Assembly: GCA_937974555.1 (NCBI GenBank)
Contig: CALJKR010000033.1
Span: 4,505 to 68,504, forward strand
DNA length: 64,000 nt
Reading direction: 5' to 3'
Source of the DNA: an uncultured Flavobacteriales bacterium
GTDB lineage: Bacteria > Bacteroidota > Bacteroidia > Flavobacteriales_D > Sanyastnellaceae
Shown: positions 6,138 to 15,295 of the stretch, piece by piece
How positions within the stretch are numbered: position 1 is the first letter of the stretch
How the letters are laid out: the number at the start of each line of letters is the position of its first letter
Notes under the pieces: model-generated
Seen by the model: only the letters and a program-made list of their open reading frames with translations
Told to the model about the DNA's origin: nothing
Databases searched by the model: none
Program-made: the position numbers and the translations under genes

Positions 6138-8342
6138 TCATTGTTTCAGCCAACGCCGGCCAGTTTGACCACGGGCGCCACCTACTGAAATCCAATACAA
6201 TCCGAGACTCCACGAAGAACTGGAAATGGTCTCCCACTCCTGCGAGGCATTTGCCTCAAAAATGAGACGCCCCTGTATATCCCAGATCTTAATTAATCCT
6301 TCATTGGGCCCAAGAGGTCCAACGGTGAGTTGGTTGTCACCGGGATTGGGGTATACTTTCCATTCTTTTTCTGGACCCCATTCAGACACAGAAATCGTTA
6401 CCGTATCCGTGGTATAAAACGCCAACCCCCCACCTGAATGTCCCATGATAAAATCCAAAGAGCCTTCACCACTGAAGTCGCCAAACACCAATGAAGATCG
6501 GTCACCTTCTCTAATGTCCAGCCATTGCTCATCCATCAGCTGACCTTGGGTAGGTGAATTGCCTTGAAATTGATAATGATTGATCCACCCTTTTTCGCAA
6601 CCCAAAAACAAATTCCATGTGTTGCCGTCCCCGGGAATTAATGCGGGCACGCTGTATCCATCTAAACCCAGGTAACTGGAAGCTTGGGCTCCGGCTAAAC
6701 TATCCGTTACCAATGACCAAGAAGGAAGATTGACACTACCCACATTCTTAAAATAATTAACGTTGCCTGACTTCTCACCAGCAATCAAATCCAAAAGACC
6801 ATCTTGATTCAAATCAACCAAAGTGGGTGTTGCACTTTGTCCCAAATCCACATTTACTCCATTGGCATCAGCCACCTGCTGTGGCGCAGCAAAGGCAGGA
6901 TTTAACGTGCTTCCTGTATTGCGAACCAAGTACAAATAACCATTCAATTCACCCAACACCAAATCACCATCTCCATCTCCATCCCAATCACCCCAGGCCG
7001 GATAGATATTCTGAAAATTGAATTGAGAAATGGACATCCAATCTTGGCTAACCCATGTCCATTGTCGTTGACCACCCAAGGTATCGTTGCGCAAAAGATG
7101 AATACACGATTTGGCGGACAGTGCATCCGTATCATAGTATCGTGCAGCCACCAATAAATCCAGATCACCATCACCATCGACATCGGCGGCCACGGGGTGT
7201 GACCCAAATCCAACATCAACACTTTGATTTTGCAAAAAATCTTGCGAAGCAAAAACCCAATCGGGCTGACTCTCGGTTCCCTGGTTGATGAACAACCAAG
7301 CGGACTTTCTGTCCTCCGCTCCATAAATTGCATTGGGTGACACCAGCAGATCAGAAACTCCATCATTGGTTACATCCTCGTAATATGCAGCAGGAAATAA
7401 ATGCAAGTCAACCGGAGGTGACATAGGGAAATTGTTGGCGTAAGCCACAGCGCTATCGGGACCTTGTGGAGTGTCCACCAAATACACCGCAGCCAAATTT
7501 GATTCGGTCACATCGCCAATGATCAAATCTTTAATCCCATTGCCATTGAGATCAATGGCAGCCAAAGTTCCACCCGTGTGTTTGGAGGATTTGGACTTGG
7601 GATTGGCTACATTCAAAGGACATGAAAACTGATCTCCAATGAATAGGGAAAAACTCTCGGCCGCCTCGGATACCATACCATAACAACGGTTTACACAATC
7701 GAAATCCAGGGTATTGCAATCTCCATTTTGAATTTGCTGAGACTGATAATAATAAATGCCCGTACTGGATTCGGTGTTGGTCAACACATCCATATCTCCA
7801 TCTCCGTCAATATCTTCTATGACAGGAACATCAACACTCATGCAATACATCGGCGCATTGAAAGGACCTCCTCCCAAATCGTAATTTGACTTCAGCAATT
7901 GCAAATTATCATACGGCTCAAACGACAATGTCCCAGTGGTAGCGGTTGTATTGATATACAAAACCATTCCAGATTGATAATTGGTGATGATATCCTCCAA
8001 TCCATCGCAATTCATATCGCGAAGCAATACCCAGGTACTCAATTTGGGAAATAAATTTTCGTACTGGGGAGCATGGTACCAGTAGGATTGACCGGGAGAT
8101 CCAGCTGTCTGAACAAAGACCAACTTTCTGTCTCCTTGTCTATCAAATACAAACAAATCTTTTACACCATCGCCATTCACATCAATATTTGAAAATTGTG
8201 GTGCATTCATTCCACCCATCCAAGGATTGGCTAAAAAATAATTTTCTACCTGAACCGGAACGCTCGCATTTCTTCGCCAAGTTTGTGCAAAACCAAAGTG
8301 CGAAAGCATCAAAAAAACCAAGATGAAAATTCTGTGGGTCAT
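6138..8342 (-). CDS. FG-GAP/VCBS-repeat secreted protein with T9SS type A sorting domain
   Basis: The product has 734 residues. A signal peptide (residues 1-19, cut after SHFGFA) is followed by at least seven FG-GAP/VCBS calcium-loop motifs, such as DVNGDGVKDLFVFD, DIDGDGDMDVL, DVDGDGDLDLLVAA and DLNQDGLLDLIAGE. These suggest a beta-propeller of the integrin-alpha type. The last ~75 residues (KVYPNPGDNQLTV, then IWDIQGRLIFE, ending GRRWLKQ) match the T9SS type A C-terminal sorting domain. The protein is therefore predicted to be exported across the outer membrane by T9SS and anchored or released. The substrate or partner is unknown. It diverges from the next gene with only 31 bp between starts. 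Confidence 0.93.
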   Translation of the reverse strand: MTHRIFILVFLMLSHFGFAQTWRRNASVPVQVENYFLANPWMGGMNAPQFSNIDVNGDGVKDLFVFDRQGDRKLVFVQTAGSPGQSYWYHAPQYENLFPKLSTWVLLRDMNCDGLEDIITNYQSGMVLYINTTATTGTLSFEPYDNLQLLKSNYDLGGGPFNAPMYCMSVDVPVIEDIDGDGDMDVLTNTESSTGIYYYQSQQIQNGDCNTLDFDCVNRCYGMVSEAAESFSLFIGDQFSCPLNVANPKSKSSKHTGGTLAAIDLNGNGIKDLIIGDVTESNLAAVYLVDTPQGPDSAVAYANNFPMSPPVDLHLFPAAYYEDVTNDGVSDLLVSPNAIYGAEDRKSAWLFINQGTESQPDWVFASQDFLQNQSVDVGFGSHPVAADVDGDGDLDLLVAARYYDTDALSAKSCIHLLRNDTLGGQRQWTWVSQDWMSISQFNFQNIYPAWGDWDGDGDGDLVLGELNGYLYLVRNTGSTLNPAFAAPQQVADANGVNVDLGQSATPTLVDLNQDGLLDLIAGEKSGNVNYFKNVGSVNLPSWSLVTDSLAGAQASSYLGLDGYSVPALIPGDGNTWNLFLGCEKGWINHYQFQGNSPTQGQLMDEQWLDIREGDRSSLVFGDFSGEGSLDFIMGHSGGGLAFYTTDTVTISVSEWGPEKEWKVYPNPGDNQLTVGPLGPNEGLIKIWDIQGRLIFEANASQEWETISSSSWSLGLYWISVGGARGQTGRRWLKQ

Positions 8343-8373
8343 GTTTCGAAATTAGTTACATCTTTGCATTGTT

Positions 8374-8883
8374 ATGGAAAAATGGTGGATTTTAATATTG
8401 ATCAGTGCTGGAACTCTGGGCACATTTTGGATGGGTTTTCAAAAATGGTTGAATTGGCAGCAGCAACATGCCCTTTTACAACAATCCATTGCCAGAAAAA
8501 GTACGCTGACTCCATTGCGTGTTTCAGCTTTGGAAAGATTAACCATTTTATTGGAACGCATTACGCCTACCAGCTTGATATTGCGCTATCCCGTGGCTCA
8601 ATTAACTGCTGCACAATTGCAGTTTGAGATTACGAAAAGTATTCGTGAAGAATATGAGCACAACATCGGACTTCAATTGTATGTAGATCCCAGCACTTGG
8701 CAGGCTATAGGTTTTGCCAAAGACAGCACATTGGAACTCATCAAAAGTGCATTTCATCATGTCGGCAATGAGGCCACCTCATTGGAATTAAGCAATGTTA
8801 TTTTCCAATTGGAATCGGAAACCAAAAATGCAGTCATTCAAATTGCCTTGGGCAAATTGAGAGATGAGATGGACCGCTTGTAA
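8374..8883 (+). CDS. Bacteroidota-conserved membrane-anchored protein (DUF7935-like)
   Basis: The product has 169 residues. One N-terminal membrane helix (WWILILISAGTLGTFWMGF) is followed by a cytoplasmic, mostly helical domain with TLTPLRVSALERLTILLERI and a later IREEYEHNIGLQLYVDPSTW. I recognise this as a widespread Bacteroidota family of unknown function, close to what Pfam calls DUF7935; no activity is known. A near-consensus -7 box (CATCTTTG, 8359-8366) lies 7 nt before the start. It ends 10 bp before the convergent fbaA stop. Confidence 0.85.
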   Translation: MEKWWILILISAGTLGTFWMGFQKWLNWQQQHALLQQSIARKSTLTPLRVSALERLTILLERITPTSLILRYPVAQLTAAQLQFEITKSIREEYEHNIGLQLYVDPSTWQAIGFAKDSTLELIKSAFHHVGNEATSLELSNVIFQLESETKNAVIQIALGKLRDEMDRL

Positions 8884-8893
8884 AGAATATCTG

Positions 8894-9958
8894 TTATGCG
8901 TTGCGATTGACAGCGTTTAGATCTTCAAACGCGGCCTTCAATCGTTGCACAAAAGTCTTCTCTCCTTCTCTTAACCAAACACGAGGATCGTAGTATTTTT
9001 TGTTGGGTTTGTCAGCACCTTCGGGATTTCCGATTTGCGCTTGCAAATAAGCGGACTTGTCTGACATATAGTTGCGGATACCTTCTGTAAACGCCCACTG
9101 CATGTCTGTATCAATATTCATCTTGATTGCTCCGTAGCTGATGGCCTCACGAATTTCTTCTCTTGTAGATCCACTTCCACCATGGAATACAAAGTGAATG
9201 GGCTTGTCAACGGTATTGTATTTCTCTTGGATAAACTTCTGTGAATTATTCAAGATGATGGGTTGCAACTTAACATTGCCTGGTTTGTATACACCGTGAA
9301 CGTTTCCAAAGGCTGCTGCCACCGTAAAACGAGGACTAACTTTCAACATGTGCTCATAGGCATACGCCACCTCTTCAGGCTGGGTATATAATTTGGAACT
9401 GTCCACATGGCTGTTATCCACGCCATCTTCCTCACCTCCTGTAACACCCAATTCAATTTCAAGTGTAATGCCCATTTTGGCCATGCGCTCAAAATATTGG
9501 ACAGACAATTCGATGTTTTCTTCTAATGATTCTTCCGAAAAATCAAGCATGTGAGAAGAGAACAATGACTTTCCATTTTTTTCAAAGAAACGTTCGCCAT
9601 GACTCAACATACCATCCATCCAAGGCAAAAGATTTTTAGCACAGTGGTCGGTGTGAACAATTACAGGCACTTTGTACAATTCCGCCATCATATGCACATG
9701 GTGTGCACCACTTACAGAACCTGCGATAGCAGCCTCTTGCTGACCATTGTGAAGGCTCTTACCTCCGTAAAAAGCACCACCGCCATTGCTGAATTGAATA
9801 ATCACCGGAGAGTTTAAATCTCTCGCTGTTTCTAAAACAGCATTGATGCTATTGGTTCCTGTAACATTTACCGCGGGAAGTGCATATCCTCTTTCCTTGG
9901 CATCATTTAATAATTCAGTTACTTGGTCACCTGTTAATACTCCGGGTTGAAATCTCAT
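8894..9958 (-). CDS. fbaA: Class II fructose-1,6-bisphosphate aldolase
   Basis: The product has 354 residues, the size of the class IIA (E. coli FbaA) family. It catalyses reversible cleavage of fructose-1,6-bisphosphate to DHAP and glyceraldehyde-3-phosphate in glycolysis and gluconeogenesis. Catalytic Asp104 and zinc-ligand His105 lie in HTDHCAKN. Further zinc ligands lie in GNVHGVYKPG and FHGGSGS. The start at 9958 (MRFQPGVLTG) is chosen because it matches the family N-terminus and is preceded by a promoter; the longer frame to 10009 would overlap the upstream gene. It is last in the guaA-to-fbaA run but has its own promoter at 9979-10010. Confidence 0.97.
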   Translation of the reverse strand: MRFQPGVLTGDQVTELLNDAKERGYALPAVNVTGTNSINAVLETARDLNSPVIIQFSNGGGAFYGGKSLHNGQQEAAIAGSVSGAHHVHMMAELYKVPVIVHTDHCAKNLLPWMDGMLSHGERFFEKNGKSLFSSHMLDFSEESLEENIELSVQYFERMAKMGITLEIELGVTGGEEDGVDNSHVDSSKLYTQPEEVAYAYEHMLKVSPRFTVAAAFGNVHGVYKPGNVKLQPIILNNSQKFIQEKYNTVDKPIHFVFHGGSGSTREEIREAISYGAIKMNIDTDMQWAFTEGIRNYMSDKSAYLQAQIGNPEGADKPNKKYYDPRVWLREGEKTFVQRLKAAFEDLNAVNRNA

Positions 9959-9978
9959 GATACTATTTTTACGTTGAA

Positions 9979-10010
9979 CAAATGTAATAAAACTAAGGTT
10001 GACTGACAAT
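9979..10010 (-). promoter_or_regulatory. Internal promoter of fbaA
   Basis: On the minus strand ATTG (10010-10007), a 20-nt spacer and a perfect -7 box TACATTTG (9986-9979) lie 20 nt before the fbaA start. The -33 half sits inside the 3' end of the upstream DUF4476 gene. Confidence 0.65.
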
Positions 10011-10664
10011 GGCTTGGGCCTTTACTTGCGCTCGTTCCGTGAAAAAGACTTGGGTGAGCTCTATTTTATTGTCCCAATCAAACACTCGTGGAGCCAAGGT
10101 GCGCAAGGCTTCCAGCTTGTCATCCTCCAATTCAAATAAATTCATTACTTGAACACATTGCTCTACAGTACAACATATACCTTCGGCCAAAAAAGAAATG
10201 GTCTTCAATTTTTGATGCGTCAATGGCGAAGCCGATACACTTTGAATAAATTGTTCAAACTGGTCTTTACTCATGGGATCTTGACAATGGCGATCACCGC
10301 TGTATACGTTATCCAGACTGGGCATCGAAGCCTCTTCTTCTGGAGAGGGTGTCCAAGGCGATTCGCCGGATAGCACCCACTTATTCTGCTCTTTTACTTT
10401 TTGCATTTGAAAAGCTTGCTCCATTCCATTTTTAACAATAATGGATTGGGACAGCGAATCAAACTCGGAAAAATAAGTCACCACTTGACTTTTCTTCTCC
10501 GCTGTTTTCCATTCAAATACCAATCGTTGACAGGGAATAACATTGACCCAATGTCCATTGACCTTTAGTTTAAATGACCGCGTGGATTGAAAATCATATT
10601 TTACTTGCGCGATTCCCGATAAATAGAAGGCACACAAGGCCACCCAAATCAATATCCTTCTCAT
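9993..10664 (-). CDS. Secreted DUF4476-domain protein
   Basis: The product has 223 residues starting MRRILIWVALCAFYLSGIAQ, a signal peptide. The middle part (about 20-110) looks like a beta-rich domain. The C-terminal ~95 residues match the Bacteroidota DUF4476 helical domain (MSKDQFEQFIQ, then QVMNLFELEDDKLEALR, then DWDNKIELTQVFFTER). Two Cys pairs (CC and C) may form disulfides. The start is set at 10664 because ATGA overlaps the hemF stop; the frame extends upstream without signal character. The function is unknown. Confidence 0.85.
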   Translation of the reverse strand: MRRILIWVALCAFYLSGIAQVKYDFQSTRSFKLKVNGHWVNVIPCQRLVFEWKTAEKKSQVVTYFSEFDSLSQSIIVKNGMEQAFQMQKVKEQNKWVLSGESPWTPSPEEEASMPSLDNVYSGDRHCQDPMSKDQFEQFIQSVSASPLTHQKLKTISFLAEGICCTVEQCVQVMNLFELEDDKLEALRTLAPRVFDWDNKIELTQVFFTERAQVKAQAIVSQP

Positions 10665-11560
10665 TCTGCTATCCAGTTGATTCCTTTTTTTAATTTTTCT
10701 TGCGTATGCCACTCTGGTGAGCCCGCTTGGGGTTGGTGTTGATAATGCCATGAAGCCAATTCAGGCAAACTCATCAAAATGGATTCAATCCTACCCTTGG
10801 TCACCAAACCAAACTTGGTTCCTCGATCATAGACCAAATTAAATTCGACATATCGTCCTCTTCTAATCAATTGCCATTGCTTTTGCTCTTCTGTAAACAC
10901 TTCATGCTTGTGTCTGGACATAAACGAAGAATAGAAACGAGCAAAGTATTCGGTTTGCGCCAAAGCAAAGGCAAGCATCAATTCCTTTGTAATATCTCCA
11001 TCAGGCCTGATATAATCATAGAAAATCCCTCCCACACCTCTTGTTTCCTCTCGGTGCTCGTTGTAGAAATAATCGTCAGCCCAATTTTTAAATCGATCAT
11101 AAAAAGTGGGATGAAATTGATCACAAACCTCCTTTAAACCGCGATGAAATTCTTGGGCTTCTTCGTCAATAACATAAATGGGGGTAAGATCAATCCCACC
11201 ACCAAACCAAGCATCTCCTGCATCTGTTTCAAAATATCGAACATTCATGTGCGTAATGGGAACCATGGGCGAATAAGGGTGCATGACAATGGAAATCCCA
11301 GTAGCAAAAAAACGGGTAGCCTCTGCGTGCACCTGTGCTTTCATAAAATCCGGAATATTGCCTTCAACCGCGCTGAAATTGACACCCCCTTTTTCCAGTA
11401 CATCACCATGAACAATGATTCTGGTTATGCCACCTCCTCCAGATGCATGCTCCCAATGTTCCGCACTAAATTTCCCTTTACCATCCTCCGCTTCTAAAGC
11501 CGCACAAATTCTAGACTGAGCCTCTTGGAAAGAAGCTTTGACATGTTCTTTAAATTCCAT
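10661..11560 (-). CDS. hemF: Oxygen-dependent coproporphyrinogen III oxidase
   Basis: The product has 299 residues, the standard size for aerobic CPO. It converts coproporphyrinogen III to protoporphyrinogen IX in heme synthesis, using O2. Family signatures are visible: HASGGGGITRIIVHGDVLEKGGVN in two halves, WFGGGIDLTPIY, and RRGRYVEFNLVYDRGTKFGL near the C-terminus. The start overlaps the upstream LysM gene stop by one base (TAATG), and the end overlaps the DUF4476 gene (ATGA), so all three are probably one transcript. The presence of hemF implies growth with oxygen. Confidence 0.97.
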   Translation of the reverse strand: MEFKEHVKASFQEAQSRICAALEAEDGKGKFSAEHWEHASGGGGITRIIVHGDVLEKGGVNFSAVEGNIPDFMKAQVHAEATRFFATGISIVMHPYSPMVPITHMNVRYFETDAGDAWFGGGIDLTPIYVIDEEAQEFHRGLKEVCDQFHPTFYDRFKNWADDYFYNEHREETRGVGGIFYDYIRPDGDITKELMLAFALAQTEYFARFYSSFMSRHKHEVFTEEQKQWQLIRRGRYVEFNLVYDRGTKFGLVTKGRIESILMSLPELASWHYQHQPQAGSPEWHTQEKLKKGINWIAE

Positions 11561-13110
11561 TATGGTTTTGTTCTTGAAATCACTCCCTTCTCTGCATGCA
11601 ACATCAAAACACCGATGTTCTCATAGCCATTTCCTCTCCCCACTTGAATCAATTGAATATTACTGGACAACCCTTGATAATTGATACCCTGGGTTGCCAA
11701 ATCTCCTTGATGTTTTTGATGAAGATCCGCGAGTGCTTGAATCAAATCAAATGAGCACATGGCGTATTCATTGGGATGCGTAAAAAACTGACGATGGTAT
11801 TTCTTCACCCAAGGTCTTACCCATTCATCTTCGAGGTCTGCTTCATTGGCCTTTGGGAAAGAATAATTCAATTGATTCAAGGCTACCGTTTCATCGTAAT
11901 CGCCTTCTGATAAAATATCTTGCCATTCAGGCAAACCAATCACCCAGCATTTTTTTAGTGCTGTAGATTTTTTATTCATCTTTCTTACTCCATCACCTGC
12001 GGCGGTAGGAGCAACCAAAACCGTGGAATCCTTGGCTGTGGTCACCACTTGAATCAACGAATCCAAATTGGCAGAAACGACAATATTTTTTAGACCTGTT
12101 TTGGTGTAGGAACTTTTAAAAGCCTCTGCCTTTTTCTTCTCCACTTCTGTCTTTCCGGCATACAAATACACGGGAACCGTAATCTTCTTCTTAGAGGCAA
12201 CGTATCTGGCAGTCGCTCCCCATTGCGAAACATCCGAAGGAAAAGCCTTGATCAAATGATCATTGCCCATAAGTACTTTGTTGCTGATGGGCACCGGGCA
12301 AACCACCCACACACCCTTGGTTTTGGCCCATTGGGCAAAGACCTCCAAAGACTCCTTGAATAGCGGTCCAACCAGATAATCGGCATCATTGAACTTTCCA
12401 GACTGGGTCCACTCTTTGGCTAAAGTCACATTGTCAGCAAAGTCAACCACCTCAATTTCCATTTTTACCGATTGAGCTGCCAAAGTATCGGTTGCCAAAA
12501 TCATCCCTCGATAAATCTGCAATGCCGTTTCACGGATTACCTTTTGTCTGGCAGAAATGACGCTGTCTGGCACTCCCGTATAGAAAGGCAACAACAAATA
12601 GACCTTCAACTTTTCAGTATTTACTTTGGCTGGTCGTTTTTGTTCGGGAGCCTGTGCTTTTTCAGAAATTTTCAATTGATCATCCACACCAATGCCATCT
12701 TCGCTTCCAGGATTCCAAGCATACAATTGCTCCAAAGAAATCTTGTACTTCATGGCAATGCTATAGGCCGTTTCACCGGGACGTACCAAGTGATATCCTT
12801 GTGGGACATTGAGATAAGCATTGTTCTGCTCGGGCACCACCAGCTGCTCTGTGGGATGTGGCATACCACTTCCGCCTTTTCTCACTTTCAAGACCTGACC
12901 CAATTGGATACCTTCCGTTCCCAATTGATTGGCCTTCTGAATTTCCTTCACGCCCACATTGTAAAGCTTGGAAATACTGTATAAAGTTTGGCCCTGCTCC
13001 ACCTTGTGCATATAGTACTCCACCCCATCAATCTTTTGGACAGGTGCTGTTATCTGCGCGTTTGCGATTTGAAACAACAGAAAGAAAATCAGCAGCAGGC
13101 TATATCGCAT
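11560..13110 (-). CDS. LysM / periplasmic-binding-fold fusion protein
   Basis: The product has 516 residues. A signal peptide ends near residue 19 (LFQIANAQ). Two LysM domains follow: about 31-77 (HKVEQGQTLYSISKLYNVGV) and about 105-149 (HLVRPGETAYSIAMKYKISL). These bind peptidoglycan. From about 168 to the end is a type I periplasmic-binding fold (KVYLLLPFYTG, VEVVDFADN-like strand, KKKITVPVYLYAG, ending NIGVLMLHAEKG). The likely role is a periplasmic protein tethered to murein with a ligand- or partner-binding domain; no ABC permease is nearby, so transport is unlikely. It lies between guaA and hemF. Confidence 0.88.
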   Translation of the reverse strand: MRYSLLLIFFLLFQIANAQITAPVQKIDGVEYYMHKVEQGQTLYSISKLYNVGVKEIQKANQLGTEGIQLGQVLKVRKGGSGMPHPTEQLVVPEQNNAYLNVPQGYHLVRPGETAYSIAMKYKISLEQLYAWNPGSEDGIGVDDQLKISEKAQAPEQKRPAKVNTEKLKVYLLLPFYTGVPDSVISARQKVIRETALQIYRGMILATDTLAAQSVKMEIEVVDFADNVTLAKEWTQSGKFNDADYLVGPLFKESLEVFAQWAKTKGVWVVCPVPISNKVLMGNDHLIKAFPSDVSQWGATARYVASKKKITVPVYLYAGKTEVEKKKAEAFKSSYTKTGLKNIVVSANLDSLIQVVTTAKDSTVLVAPTAAGDGVRKMNKKSTALKKCWVIGLPEWQDILSEGDYDETVALNQLNYSFPKANEADLEDEWVRPWVKKYHRQFFTHPNEYAMCSFDLIQALADLHQKHQGDLATQGINYQGLSSNIQLIQVGRGNGYENIGVLMLHAEKGVISRTKP

Positions 13111-13126
13111 GAATCAAATGTATAAA

Positions 13127-14659
13127 TTATTCCCATTCAATCGTTGCGGGGGGCTTGGAACTGATATCATAAACCACCCGATTTATTCCACGAACTTGAT
13201 TGATGATATCATTGCTCACCTTGGCCAAAAAAGAATAAGGCAAATCCACCCAGTCTGCGGTCATACCATCGGTAGAAGAAACCGCCCTCAAGGCCACTGC
13301 GCGCTCGTAAGTGCGCTCATCACCCATTACTCCAACACTTCTTACCGGCAGAAGAATTACACCAGCCTGCCATACTTTATCGTAAAGACCTTCCGCCCTA
13401 AGTGCATTGATAAAAATAGCATCCGCCTCTTGAAGCAATCTCACTTTATCGGCGGTGATATCCCCTAAAATTCTGATTCCCAAACCAGGCCCTGGGAAAG
13501 GATGTCTGCCCAAAAGTTGTGCGGAAATACCCAAACTAGCACCCACACGACGCACCTCATCTTTGAACAAAGTACGTAAAGGCTCCACCACTTGTAATTT
13601 CATATAATCTGGCAATCCACCCACATTGTGGTGACTCTTGATTGTTTGAGAAGGGCCACCTGTTGCACTGACACTTTCAATCACATCAGGATAAATCGTT
13701 CCTTGACCCAGCCATTTGGCGTTTTCAACCAGCTTGGACTCTGCATCAAAAACATCAATGAAAGTTTTTCCTATTGCCTTGCGCTTGGCTTCTGGATCTT
13801 CCAAACCAGCCAATGCATCGTAAAAACGATCAGCAGCGCGAACCCCTTTCACATTCAAACCCATCCCTTGATAATCCGCCAACACTTGCTCAAATTCGTC
13901 CTTTCTCAAAAGACCATTGTCTACAAAAATGCAATGCAAGCGATCCCCAATGGCGCGGTGCAAAATAACAGCTGCCACAGTAGAATCTACCCCTCCACTC
14001 AATCCCAAAATCACTTTATCGCTTCCCAATTTTTCTTGCAAGGCCTGGATGGTTTCATCCACAAAAGCATTGGGTGTCCAATCTCCGGTACAACCACAGA
14101 TATCCATCACGAAATTGCTCAGCAACTGCTTGCCATCCAAGCTGTGATAGACCTCTGGGTGGAATTGCACACCATAGCGATGAACGCCTTGGATTTGGTA
14201 TCCTGCAAACTTCACATCCGCAGTGCTACAAAAGACAACTGCATTTTCTCCAGCAGTCTCAATGGTGTCACCATGAGACATCCAAACTTGACTGTTTTCA
14301 CTTACTCCTTTCATCAATGGATGATCCAAAGTTGCATCCGCTATAAGCGCACGACCATACTCGCGGTGCGTGGATCGCATCACACTCCCACCATGGTGTG
14401 TGGCCATCAATTGTGCTCCGTAACAAATTCCTAGTACAGGGTATTGATTGTAAATCGCAGTTAAATCAGGCAATGGAGCCCCTTCTTGATGAACAGAAAA
14501 CGGACTACCTGAAAGAATAACCCCTTGAATTCCATCATGCAATGCAGGAATCTTGTTCCAAGGATGAATTTCACAATAGACATTCAACTCGCGCAAACGA
14601 CGCGCAATCAACTGTGTAACTTGGGACCCGAAGTCCAGAATTAAAATTTGTTGGTGCAT
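13127..14659 (-). CDS. guaA: GMP synthase (glutamine-hydrolysing)
   Basis: The product has 510 residues. It aminates XMP to GMP using glutamine and ATP. A class I amidotransferase domain occupies about 1-190, with nucleophile Cys in GICYGAQLMA and His-Glu in FHPEVYH. An ATP-pyrophosphatase domain follows with P-loop GLSGGVDSTVAAV. The C-terminal dimerisation domain ends in PPATIEWE. The start MHQQILILDFGSQ at 14659 fits the family; the frame extends 8 codons upstream but the promoter box overlaps that extension. A -7 box lies only 3 nt before ATG. Confidence 0.98.
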   Translation of the reverse strand: MHQQILILDFGSQVTQLIARRLRELNVYCEIHPWNKIPALHDGIQGVILSGSPFSVHQEGAPLPDLTAIYNQYPVLGICYGAQLMATHHGGSVMRSTHREYGRALIADATLDHPLMKGVSENSQVWMSHGDTIETAGENAVVFCSTADVKFAGYQIQGVHRYGVQFHPEVYHSLDGKQLLSNFVMDICGCTGDWTPNAFVDETIQALQEKLGSDKVILGLSGGVDSTVAAVILHRAIGDRLHCIFVDNGLLRKDEFEQVLADYQGMGLNVKGVRAADRFYDALAGLEDPEAKRKAIGKTFIDVFDAESKLVENAKWLGQGTIYPDVIESVSATGGPSQTIKSHHNVGGLPDYMKLQVVEPLRTLFKDEVRRVGASLGISAQLLGRHPFPGPGLGIRILGDITADKVRLLQEADAIFINALRAEGLYDKVWQAGVILLPVRSVGVMGDERTYERAVALRAVSSTDGMTADWVDLPYSFLAKVSNDIINQVRGINRVVYDISSKPPATIEWE

Positions 14660-14662
14660 GTG

Positions 14663-14670
14663 CAAAGGTA
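14663..14670 (-). promoter_or_regulatory. -7 box of guaA, 3 nt from the start codon
   Basis: TACCTTTG is a perfect TAnnTTTG box, followed by CAC and then ATG. An ATTG at 14697-14694 is a weak -33 candidate (23-nt spacer). Transcription would start at or near the A of ATG, giving a leaderless mRNA. Confidence 0.5.
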
Positions 14671-14695
14671 AGGAGTGCCGCAATAACTTAGCACA

Positions 14696-15295
14696 ATGAT
14701 TTTGGACGACTTAAAAAAATTCAGGGTAATCTTGGCCTCCCAATCTCCCCGTAGAAGAGAGCTTTTGAAACTCATGGGCATATCTTTCGAAGCTGTTTCG
14801 GCTGACTTGGATGAGTCCTTTGATCCTTCATTAAAAGCCGACCAAATCCCCAGTTATCTGAGCCTCATCAAAGCCCGGCACTTTGAAAACCTATACCCCA
14901 AGGACACCCTGATTATCGCCAGTGACACCATTGTATGGCACAATGGCGTAGCATTAAACAAACCCCAATCCCGTGAAGAGGCAGTGGCCATGCTCAGTTC
15001 ACTCAGCGGTCAAACCCACCAGGTATACACCGCGATTACTTTGATTTTAGGAGATCAAACTCGTACAGCTTGTGATTGTGCCCAAGTGACATTTGCCACC
15101 CTGACTCCTGAAGAAATTGCATACTACATTGATGTGCATCAACCCTTTGACAAAGCCGGAAGTTATGGTGCACAGGATTTTATCGGACTGGTGGGGATTG
15201 AGAAATTGGAAGGTTCTTTCTACACCGTCATGGGACTTCCCACACACCTATTGTATCGCATGTTCGAAGAAATCATTCGCGGCGCTATTAGCTAA
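14696..15295 (+). CDS. maf: Maf-like nucleoside triphosphate pyrophosphatase
   Basis: The product has 199 residues. Family members hydrolyse non-canonical or free nucleotides (dTTP/UTP type) to monophosphates, giving house-cleaning activity. Key motifs are VILASQSPRRRELL at the N-terminus, IASDTIVWHNG with the catalytic Asp, and DKAGSYGAQDF. It diverges from guaA with 36 bp between starts, and its last 8 bp overlap the convergent prenyltransferase gene in the palindrome TTAGCTAA. Confidence 0.93.
   Translation: MILDDLKKFRVILASQSPRRRELLKLMGISFEAVSADLDESFDPSLKADQIPSYLSLIKARHFENLYPKDTLIIASDTIVWHNGVALNKPQSREEAVAMLSSLSGQTHQVYTAITLILGDQTRTACDCAQVTFATLTPEEIAYYIDVHQPFDKAGSYGAQDFIGLVGIEKLEGSFYTVMGLPTHLLYRMFEEIIRGAIS

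Noticed and set aside
13628..14434. A 268-codon open frame on the plus strand opposite guaA
   Set aside because: It is fully antisense to a certain guaA gene, has no recognisable domain and a composition expected from the reverse of conserved coding sequence.
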